Source: an uncultured Erysipelotrichaceae bacterium
GTDB lineage: Bacteria; Bacillota_I; Bacilli_A; Erysipelotrichales; Erysipelotrichaceae
Length of the DNA stretch: 6,052 nucleotides
Direction of reading: 5' to 3'
Assembly (NCBI GenBank): GCA_937874965.1
Contig: CALNCD010000173.1
Coordinates: forward strand, 1-6,052
The position numbers were made by a program, and so were the translations under genes. Below the pieces are notes generated by a model, which was not told the origin of the DNA, ran no database searches, and saw only the letters and a list, made by a program, of their open reading frames with translations. Shown one piece after another: positions 1 through 4,875 of the stretch. Every line of letters starts with the position of its first letter. Positions within the stretch are counted from its first letter, which is position 1.

Positions 1-1483
1 TCTCTTCTTCGTTCTTAAGCCTTGGAAGTAAATTCCTGACAGACTCTGGTATATCTCCCTTTGAACGTTCCATCTCTTTGTGATAGCTTTGCGTTGAATC
101 CAGCAACAGTAAAGTATGTCCAGTTGGGGCAGTGTCAATAACCACTATCTCATCATTTGATCGTTCTACTATATTAGCAAATGCACGAAAAACAGCTATT
201 TCTTGTGTACATGGTGATTGTAGATCTTCCTTAATGTAATCCAAATCATCTTCGTTCATGGTTTCCCTTGCTTTTGCAAGTACTTCATTCTGGTATTTCA
301 GTAACTCTTCATTCTCATCAATTTCACTCATGGTGATATTTTGATTTGAACCAAGAAATCCTCGTAAATGATTTGCTGGATCAGTCGTCGTTAGATGTAC
401 CTTTTCACCTCTCTCTGCTAATCCCAGTGCAATAGTACTCGCCATTGTCGTTTTTCCAACTCCCCCCTTTCCCATTGTAAAAATGATTCTTTTCTTTGAT
501 TCTTTTAGATTCTCAATAAGCTGATGAATATCTTTGGCACTGATTTCCTGATAATTAACCGAATCTACAATTTCGTCACTTATTAGTAGATTTCTAAGAC
601 TCTCTATCCCTGTAATATTATAAGAACGAAGCGGTATTTCAAATGAAGTAAGTGAATCCAAATGCTCTGGCATTTCACTCAATGCTTTTTGCTGCTTAAG
701 AAACATTAAGTTCTCGATTTCGTCCACAGATTCACTGTCAAGTATACCGTTTACGATTAGCAATTGATTCAAAATTCCAAGTTCACTTAGTTCCTTTGAT
801 GCTCTATTCGCTTCTAAAAGTGGACTTGATTCCGGTCGAGTAACAAGTAAAATGGTCGTTTGATGTATGTCAGAAAGCGTTGCAACTGCATCCGAATACA
901 CTTGTTTGTTTTCCTCAAGTCCTGAAAGTTGCCCAAGGCATGAAGCTCCATGAGTACTCTCAGAAATAAAATTATCCCATGCGGAAGGTAATTGCAACAT
1001 TCTAAGCGTATGTCCTGTCGGTGCAGTATCAAAGATAATATAATCAAACTTACTTATTTTTTCTTCATCAACAAGGTATTTGGTAAACTCGTTGAATGCC
1101 GCAATCTCCACTGTACATGAACCAGATAACTGCTCTTCCATGTTTCTTAGAACACTTTCAGGCAATTTTCCAATATATGGAGTGATAACTTGTTCTCTGT
1201 ATTGCTGTGCTGCTAGAATTGGATCTAAGTTTGCTAACCATAGGTTATTAACCTTTTCAATCTTTGTCTCAGTATTAGTTAGTTCCATTTCAAACACATC
1301 TTGTAAATTACTCGCTGGATCAGTTGAGATTAGTAAAACTCTCTTTCCTTTATCCGCTAAAGTTACTGCTGTTGAACACGCAACTGATGTTTTACCAACA
1401 CCACCTTTCCCCGTGAAAAATAAGAACTTTGTCAAGTTAACCATTTCAAGATCAAACTTCTCAAATGTGACTATTTTCCCCAT
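1..1483 (-). CDS. arsA: Arsenite/antimonite efflux pump ATPase ArsA (3' end beyond window)
   Basis: Cytosolic ATPase that binds As(III)/Sb(III) and drives an ArsB/Acr3-type permease. The frame is open with no stop from the ATG to the window edge, giving 494 codons of an expected ~580, so the C-terminal end is cut by the window and not by mutation. It has the classic duplicated layout. Half A carries Walker A GKGGVGKTS at residues 25-33, DPASN at 55-59 and DTAPTGHTLR at 152-161. Half B carries Walker A GKGGVGKTT at 338-346, DPANH at 368-372 and DTAPTGHTLL at 450-459. Cysteines 123 (SGSCTVEIAAF), 182 (GASCLGQLSG) and 425 (SPCTQEIAVF) match the three metalloid-binding cysteines known from plasmid R773 ArsA (113, 172, 422), with the same 59-residue spacing between the first two. 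The ATG directly follows the arsD stop (TAAATG) without a clear ribosome site, which suggests translational coupling. A start at Met14 is possible but less likely. Confidence 0.96.
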   Translation of the reverse strand, partial: MGKIVTFEKFDLEMVNLTKFLFFTGKGGVGKTSVACSTAVTLADKGKRVLLISTDPASNLQDVFEMELTNTETKIEKVNNLWLANLDPILAAQQYREQVITPYIGKLPESVLRNMEEQLSGSCTVEIAAFNEFTKYLVDEEKISKFDYIIFDTAPTGHTLRMLQLPSAWDNFISESTHGASCLGQLSGLEENKQVYSDAVATLSDIHQTTILLVTRPESSPLLEANRASKELSELGILNQLLIVNGILDSESVDEIENLMFLKQQKALSEMPEHLDSLTSFEIPLRSYNITGIESLRNLLISDEIVDSVNYQEISAKDIHQLIENLKESKKRIIFTMGKGGVGKTTMASTIALGLAERGEKVHLTTTDPANHLRGFLGSNQNITMSEIDENEELLKYQNEVLAKARETMNEDDLDYIKEDLQSPCTQEIAVFRAFANIVERSNDEIVVIDTAPTGHTLLLLDSTQSYHKEMERSKGDIPESVRNLLPRLKNEEE

Positions 1484-1828
1484 TTAACAGCATCCATCTT
1501 TACAATCACATTTTGTAGACTGCCTAGCTTTCTTAGCTTTCATCAACACTTCAAATTCTTGGTCAGATAGATACTCTTTTGTCTTAACCACCTCTCCGTT
1601 AATCAATGTAATTGGTAATGACTCAGAGTCACTGTTTAGTAAATCACTCACCAATTTATTGGCGACAAATTTTTGTGGTTCACTTGTTAACTGATATCGA
1701 CTTATATCTACACCCTCTTTAGTCAATCGGTCAACAACTCCCGCTACACGCAATAACTCTTTATCTACACTAGGTCCACATACTCCTGTCGAACAACACA
1801 TCGCTGGGTCAAATATCTCAATTTTCAT
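1484..1828 (-). CDS. arsD: Arsenic metallochaperone ArsD
   Basis: Small cytosolic chaperone that binds trivalent arsenic or antimony and hands it to ArsA; in E. coli it is also a weak ars repressor. The 114-residue product begins MKIEIFDPAMCCSTGVCG. Cys11, Cys12 and Cys17 correspond to the Cys12-Cys13-Cys18 metalloid site of R773 ArsD. The C-terminus ends CDCKDGCC (Cys107, 109, 113, 114), a second cysteine cluster resembling the paired C-terminal cysteines of longer ArsD proteins. I chose the ATG at 1828 over the upstream in-frame ATG at 1864. It has a good ribosome site (AGGAGAT, 1841-1835), the family's N-terminus starts here, and the 1864 ATG lies inside the predicted -10 box and so would be upstream of the mRNA start. 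arsD is the first gene of the operon and abuts arsA. Confidence 0.95.
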   Translation of the reverse strand: MKIEIFDPAMCCSTGVCGPSVDKELLRVAGVVDRLTKEGVDISRYQLTSEPQKFVANKLVSDLLNSDSESLPITLINGEVVKTKEYLSDQEFEVLMKAKKARQSTKCDCKDGCC

Positions 1829-1859
1829 ATTTTTATCTCCTATCAATTTTGACAACTCA

Positions 1860-1889
1860 ATCATACCTCCGCATATAGATAATTGTCAA
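1860..1889 (-). promoter_or_regulatory. Promoter of the arsDA operon
   Basis: Read on the minus strand there is TTGACA (1889-1884, perfect -35), an 18-nt spacer and TATGAT (1865-1860, one mismatch from consensus -10). Transcription would start near 1853, giving a leader of about 25 nt that carries the arsD ribosome site at 1841-1835. The -35 box lies inside the palindromic operator, so a bound repressor would block polymerase. The start-site position is inferred, not measured. Confidence 0.8.
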
Positions 1890-1916
1890 TATAGATGATT
1901 ATCTATATTGACAATT
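1881..1916. promoter_or_regulatory. Perfect 16-4-16 palindrome, probable ArsR-family operator
   Basis: AATTGTCAATATAGAT (1881-1896) and its exact reverse complement (1901-1916) flank the 4-bp spacer GATT. All 16 positions pair. The site overlaps the -35 box of the ars promoter. ArsR/SmtB repressors bind AT-rich inverted repeats at such positions and leave the DNA when As(III) binds, so repression of arsDA is the natural reading. There is no T-run after either arm, so it does not look like a terminator. A further copy of the half-site ATATAGAT lies at 1873-1880 in the promoter spacer. Confidence 0.75.
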
Positions 1917-1949
1917 TATTTAATCGTACCAATCTTTTCCGAATACCTA

Positions 1950-2267
1950 TTATGATTTCAAAATTCTCAATTCATCTGGAATGTCATTTCTTTGTGGCTT
2001 TGAGTTCTTATAAAACGTTAATGGTGTATGAATTTCTGTAAAAAAATCCAATAAGAAGTTTGTTATGAAATCTCTTTGAAGTTCTTGCATATCATGGTCA
2101 TACTTACCTTCACAATTAATGTGTCCTTCTATATCGATATACAAGATACGATCTTGAAATTGAGATTGTTTGTTTGATTCAAATAAAAGTTGCATAATTT
2201 CTTGAGTTGCTTCTTCAAATCCTACTTCTTCTTTTACAAGGTAATATAATGCTATTGCTTGGTCCAT
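1950..2267 (-). CDS. Uncharacterised 105-residue protein upstream of the ars operon
   Basis: I do not recognise this family. The start is well supported: an ATG with AAGGAGG five bases upstream on the minus strand. The product is soluble-looking, with no membrane segment or signal peptide, and acidic. Residues ~1-33 look like an amphipathic helical stretch (YYLVKEEVGFEEATQEIMQ). A central ILYIDIEGHINCEGKYDHDM segment looks like a beta strand followed by a polar loop rich in Asp, Glu and His, and then another helical region (residues ~60-80). The single Cys and the absence of a helix-turn-helix argue against it being ArsR. It ends 33 nt before the ars operator and has no terminator of its own that I can see. 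It is upstream of the ars promoter, so it is probably a separate unit. It could be an N-terminal piece of a longer protein ended by a stop; I cannot tell from sequence alone. Confidence 0.75.
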   Translation of the reverse strand: MDQAIALYYLVKEEVGFEEATQEIMQLLFESNKQSQFQDRILYIDIEGHINCEGKYDHDMQELQRDFITNFLLDFFTEIHTPLTFYKNSKPQRNDIPDELRILKS

Positions 2268-2287
2268 AGTGTCCTCCTTCTATAACT

Positions 2288-2398
2288 CTATGTTTCTTCC
2301 TTGAATTCCGCAAGCCATTTTGCCAATAAACCCATTATCTGTTCAAAATTTGCGCAATATTTCAGCACGATTACGCATTCAATTTTAACTCTCAAATA
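2288..2398 (-). pseudogene. Possible 3' gene remnant or very small ORF
   Basis: The minus-strand frame between stops at 2399-2401 (TAA) and 2288-2290 (TAG) reads as protein-like sequence ending FEQIMGLLAKWLAEFKEET, an amphipathic helix. The only starts are a TTG at 2395 (35 residues) or internal ATG/GTG codons, none with a ribosome site. Upstream of the TAA the same frame continues for some 17 codons from 2452. This pattern fits the decayed end of a gene better than a translated one. The stop lies 20 nt before the ATG of the next gene. Function unknown; this may be chance. Confidence 0.25.
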
Positions 2399-2458
2399 TT
2401 ATGTCAACTCGCTCATTTTACTGGATTGAATTGAACATGATTTTATTCGTTTTTATAC

Positions 2459-2492
2459 CTTGTCTACTAATTTATAAAATCTTATCTACTAA
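2459..2492. repeat. Imperfect 12-bp direct repeat, 22-bp period
   Basis: CTTGTCTACTAA (2459-2470) and CTTATCTACTAA (2481-2492) match at 11 of 12 bases and are offset by 22 bp, about two helical turns, in AT-rich DNA beside the rlmD terminator. Such phased repeats can be protein-binding sites, for example for a regulator or an integrase arm site. No gene assignment follows from the repeat itself. The rest of 2268-2514 shows no clear gene. Confidence 0.5.
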
Positions 2493-2514
2493 GGAATTGA
2501 CCGTTAAACCATTC

Positions 2515-2539
2515 AAAAACCCGCTTAAATAGCGGGTTT
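2515..2539 (-). terminator. Rho-independent terminator after rlmD
   Basis: A perfect 9-bp stem AAACCCGCT/AGCGGGTTT (2517-2525 and 2531-2539) with a 5-nt loop is followed on the minus strand by a run of five T (2519-2515). It begins ten bases past the rlmD stop. On the plus strand only three T follow, so it acts mainly for minus-strand transcripts. Confidence 0.88.
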
Positions 2540-2548
2540 ACTGCATGT

Positions 2549-3865
2549 CTATTTGCGAGTTAAGAGAGTTATGCACTCAACATGCTTCGTCTGCGGAAAC
2601 ATATCCACTGGCTGCACTTCTTCCACCCGGAATCCACCATCGACTAATAACCGCACATCTCTGGCTAATGTTGCCGGATCACATGAAACATAGACCAGTG
2701 TTCGAGGTTTCATGGCAATAATCGCATCCAAGGTTTCTCTGTCGCACCCTTTTCTAGGCGGGTCCACCACTATCACATCAATCGTTTGCTTGGCTTCCGC
2801 AAAATGCTGTGCACCTTTTCTGGCATCAGCACAGATGAATTCGATATTCTCAAGTCCATTGCGTTTCGCATTGTTCCGCGCATCCTCAATGGCTTCCGGG
2901 ACTACTTCAATGCCGATGACTTTAGCCCCTGTTTGCTTGGCTATCGTGCTTCCGATGGTTCCTATGCCGCAATAGAGATCAAGCACCGTATCTTCTGGTT
3001 TGATCTGGGCGTAATCGATGGCGGTCTGATAGAGGATTTCAGTCTGGATCGGATTGATCTGATAGAAGGAATGCATGGAAATCTGGTAGGTTAATCCCAA
3101 AAGCACATCTTCAATGAATTCTTCACCATAGACCACGGCCGTATCCCGGGTTAACAAAGTATTCCCCTCTTCAGTATTGAAACAAAGCTGGATACTGGTC
3201 ATCTCAGGAAATGTCTCCAGAATATCCTTCAATAGTATCTTTGGTATCTCGCAGCGTTTCCAAAGAACAAAAACCAGCATGAACTGCTTGGTTGCCATGG
3301 CTTCCCGCATCATCAGTGTACGTACCGGAAATTGCCTCATCAAATCTTTGAGTTTAGGCTTCAGGTAAGCATACAACCGATTCTGAACGTCACTTTGAAT
3401 TTCGCAGACGTCCATATCAATGATATCGTGAGAGTTGACACGGTAGAACCCTGCTTTATAGGGATTATCCTGAAAAGGAATCATGACCTTATTGCGATAA
3501 TTCCACGGCTTGTCCATTGCCTTTATCGGTTTCACATCAATTGTCATATCGGCATTGCGATAAAACATCCGCTTAACCAGTGTTTCCTTGAAACGGGCCT
3601 GCTCATTGCTGCTCATCTGCTGCAGCTGACACCCGCCGCATTGCGGAAACAGAGGACATCGGGGATGGACCCGTTCTGGTGATAAACTCAGGTATTCCAA
3701 AGGTTTCCCGTACCCGAAGTTCTTCTTCAGCAGCGTGACCACAAACTTGACCTGCTCCCCGATTAAAACATTCTTCAGAAAATAAGGAAAACTCCCCACT
3801 TTCACAACACCGAATCCCTCTCGAGTGATATCAATGCATTCCCCTGTAATGACTTCATTCTTCAT
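2549..3865 (-). CDS. rlmD: 23S rRNA (uracil-C5)-methyltransferase, RlmD/RlmCD type
   Basis: SAM-dependent RNA methyltransferase of the TrmA/RumA family, modifying uracil C5 in 23S rRNA. E. coli RlmD modifies U1939; the single Streptococcus pneumoniae enzyme RlmCD modifies both U747 and U1939, so dual activity is possible here. The 438 residues are full length. An N-terminal TRAM-like domain (~1-58) is followed by Fe-S cluster cysteines C70, C76, C79 and C154 (C-X5-C-X2-C, then MDVC). Next come HSFYQINP (265-272), SAM motif I DLYCGIGTIG (297-306), VDPPRKGCD (367-375), and SCDPATLARD (394-403) with the catalytic nucleophile C395. MFPQTKHVE (422-430) ends in E430, 35 residues after the nucleophile as in E. 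coli RumA. The ATG has AAGGTG seven bases upstream. It lies just after a short terminator behind the membrane-protein gene, with no clear promoter of its own in the 36-nt gap, so it probably depends on read-through. Confidence 0.95.
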   Translation of the reverse strand: MKNEVITGECIDITREGFGVVKVGSFPYFLKNVLIGEQVKFVVTLLKKNFGYGKPLEYLSLSPERVHPRCPLFPQCGGCQLQQMSSNEQARFKETLVKRMFYRNADMTIDVKPIKAMDKPWNYRNKVMIPFQDNPYKAGFYRVNSHDIIDMDVCEIQSDVQNRLYAYLKPKLKDLMRQFPVRTLMMREAMATKQFMLVFVLWKRCEIPKILLKDILETFPEMTSIQLCFNTEEGNTLLTRDTAVVYGEEFIEDVLLGLTYQISMHSFYQINPIQTEILYQTAIDYAQIKPEDTVLDLYCGIGTIGSTIAKQTGAKVIGIEVVPEAIEDARNNAKRNGLENIEFICADARKGAQHFAEAKQTIDVIVVDPPRKGCDRETLDAIIAMKPRTLVYVSCDPATLARDVRLLVDGGFRVEEVQPVDMFPQTKHVECITLLTRK

Positions 3866-3880
3866 TCCATTGCACCTTAT

Positions 3881-3903
3881 AAAAAAGGGTGTGCTAACAC
3901 CCT
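3881..3903 (-). terminator. Short terminator overlapping the membrane-protein stop codon
   Basis: A 7-bp stem AGGGTGT/ACACCCT (3886-3892 and 3897-3903) with loop GCTA is followed on the minus strand by six T (3886-3881). The TAG stop of the upstream gene (3904-3902) lies partly in the stem, so a ribosome terminating there would cover the hairpin. The rlmD ribosome site follows at once. It may act as a partial terminator setting rlmD levels. Confidence 0.72.
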
Positions 3904-4606
3904 ATTCTCCTGTCGTATCCACCGCCGGCGTTTCAGCCGCAGGCGGATTATCACGATCAATCACTTTTTGTCTTAATGCTTCAGCCTGAGCTGCATCAAT
4001 CGGCACAGAAACTTCCTGTGTCTTAGGTTCTGCCATCAGCGACGACTTCACCAGAACGAAATAAATATAGTTTGCTCGTACTGTTCCATCCTTATCTTTC
4101 AGGATATCACTTGGATTGATATTGAAAACGTTGATTTCCAGATCATACTGATTCTTGCTGGTATCTGGATTGGCCGTAAAGTAATCCGCAACCGGCAATA
4201 CCGCAATGACCTGATCGTAAACCCCCTGATAAACCACTGCATACTGATCGGCAGTGACTGTTTCAGAAGTCTTGATATTCACCCGCAATGTAGCAGACTG
4301 CAGATTGATTTCCACACTCTCAACATTCCCGATGGCTTTCACATTGGTCTTTATGGTCTCCATTTGAGCACTGCTGATGCTTGGATCAAGATCACCATAA
4401 TAACGATTTCCAAACAAAGGAGTCCCTGTATTCAAGGCTGCCTTGATAGAAATCACACTTAAAACTAACGCAGGAATCAATACCAGAATACCTGCGACGA
4501 TAAACACATACGTTGTCCAATGCCATTTTCCATCTTTGACCCGTTTGAGAAATGAGCCTTTCTTGGATGCATTGGTCTTTGCTTTAGCTGTTTGTTTTTG
4601 ACTCAC
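3902..4606 (-). CDS. Single-pass membrane protein of unknown function
   Basis: I do not recognise a named family. The 234-residue product has a strongly basic N-terminus (nine Lys/Arg in the first 27 residues), then one hydrophobic segment at about residues 32-56 (YVFIVAGILVLIPALVLSVI). A hydrophilic region of ~178 residues follows and ends in an acidic Pro/Thr/Ala-rich tail. By the positive-inside rule the N-terminus should be cytoplasmic and the rest outside; the helix could be an uncleaved anchor. Residues ~75-190 alternate predicted strands (VESVEINLQSATLRVNIKTS, YDLEINVFNINPSDI) and may form an alpha/beta domain. The start is GTG, supported by AGGAG seven bases upstream and by a consensus promoter just before it. 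It sits between gatB and rlmD with its own promoter. A cell-envelope role is only an inference from topology. Confidence 0.85.
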   Translation of the reverse strand: MSQKQTAKAKTNASKKGSFLKRVKDGKWHWTTYVFIVAGILVLIPALVLSVISIKAALNTGTPLFGNRYYGDLDPSISSAQMETIKTNVKAIGNVESVEINLQSATLRVNIKTSETVTADQYAVVYQGVYDQVIAVLPVADYFTANPDTSKNQYDLEINVFNINPSDILKDKDGTVRANYIYFVLVKSSLMAEPKTQEVSVPIDAAQAEALRQKVIDRDNPPAAETPAVDTTGE

Positions 4607-4626
4607 AATGACTCTCCTACCAGCCC

Positions 4627-4656
4627 ATTATACCACTTTCTTCCAAAAGGTGACAA
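4627..4656 (-). promoter_or_regulatory. Promoter of the membrane-protein gene
   Basis: The minus strand shows TTGTCA (4656-4651), an 18-nt spacer, and a perfect TATAAT (4632-4627). Transcription would start near 4620, leaving a leader of about 14 nt with the AGGAG ribosome site before the GTG at 4606. Two small palindromes lie just upstream, at 4694-4708 and 4720-4735. Confidence 0.82.
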
Positions 4657-4693
4657 CCATAATTCCGCGTCACTCCCCGTCTTGCTGCAGGTC

Positions 4694-4735
4694 CTGAATC
4701 AGATTCAGTCACCCTGGTTCGATCCTGTTGGATCG
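4694..4735. repeat. Two small palindromes upstream of a promoter
   Basis: CTGAATC-A-GATTCAG (4694-4708, seven perfect pairs) and CGATCC-TGTT-GGATCG (4720-4735, six perfect pairs) lie about 40-80 bp before the -35 box of the membrane-protein promoter and downstream of the gatB terminator. They could be regulator sites; they are outside the predicted transcripts on either side. No family can be assigned. Confidence 0.45.
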
Positions 4736-4806
4736 CCGCGAAATATGCAGGCTCAGACGATGCAACAAAACGGATGATTGTTCTTCACTTCAGAATCACC
4801 GGAAAC

Positions 4807-4841
4807 AAAAAAAGTGAAACCCCGGTATTCCAGAGTTTCAC
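4807..4841 (-). terminator. Rho-independent terminator after gatB
   Basis: On the minus strand GTGAAACTCTGG pairs with CCGGGGTTTCAC (4841-4830 and 4825-4814) as a 12-bp stem with two G-U pairs and the loop AATA, followed by seven T (4813-4807). It lies about 35 bases past the gatB stop and separates the gatB unit from the next promoter. Confidence 0.92.
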
Positions 4842-4875
4842 CGAAGAACGATCACCTCAGTTGTTGGCAATGAGT

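Noticed and set aside
814..1047. 77-residue minus-strand frame
   Set aside because: It lies out of frame inside arsA, whose own frame is open and full of family motifs here.
1080..1487. 135-residue plus-strand frame
   Set aside because: Antisense to the first half of arsA, including its Walker A region; a shadow of real coding sequence.
1829..1864. Twelve-residue N-terminal extension of arsD from the ATG at 1864
   Set aside because: GGAGG is only one base from that ATG, the ATG is part of the predicted -10 box, and homologues start at MKxxxFDPAMCC.
1881..1931. Possible divergent promoter from the second TTGACA in the palindrome (1908-1913, plus strand)
   Set aside because: No acceptable -10 box 16-18 bp downstream and no plus-strand gene to serve; the match follows from palindrome symmetry.
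2350..2357. TTGCGCAA palindrome
   Set aside because: Only eight bases, expected by chance, with no promoter next to it.
2401..2532. 43-residue plus-strand ORF with a hydrophobic stretch, ending in the rlmD terminator
   Set aside because: No ribosome site or promoter, AT-rich codons give hydrophobic residues by chance, and the stop lies inside the hairpin. It overlaps the direct repeat but has nothing else to support it.
2712..3682. Several plus-strand frames across rlmD
   Set aside because: Antisense to a complete, motif-rich methyltransferase gene.
4715..4745. tRNA-like GGTTCGATCC string
   Set aside because: It resembles a T-arm loop, but the flanking five bases do not pair and no anticodon arm or acceptor stem can be drawn on either strand.
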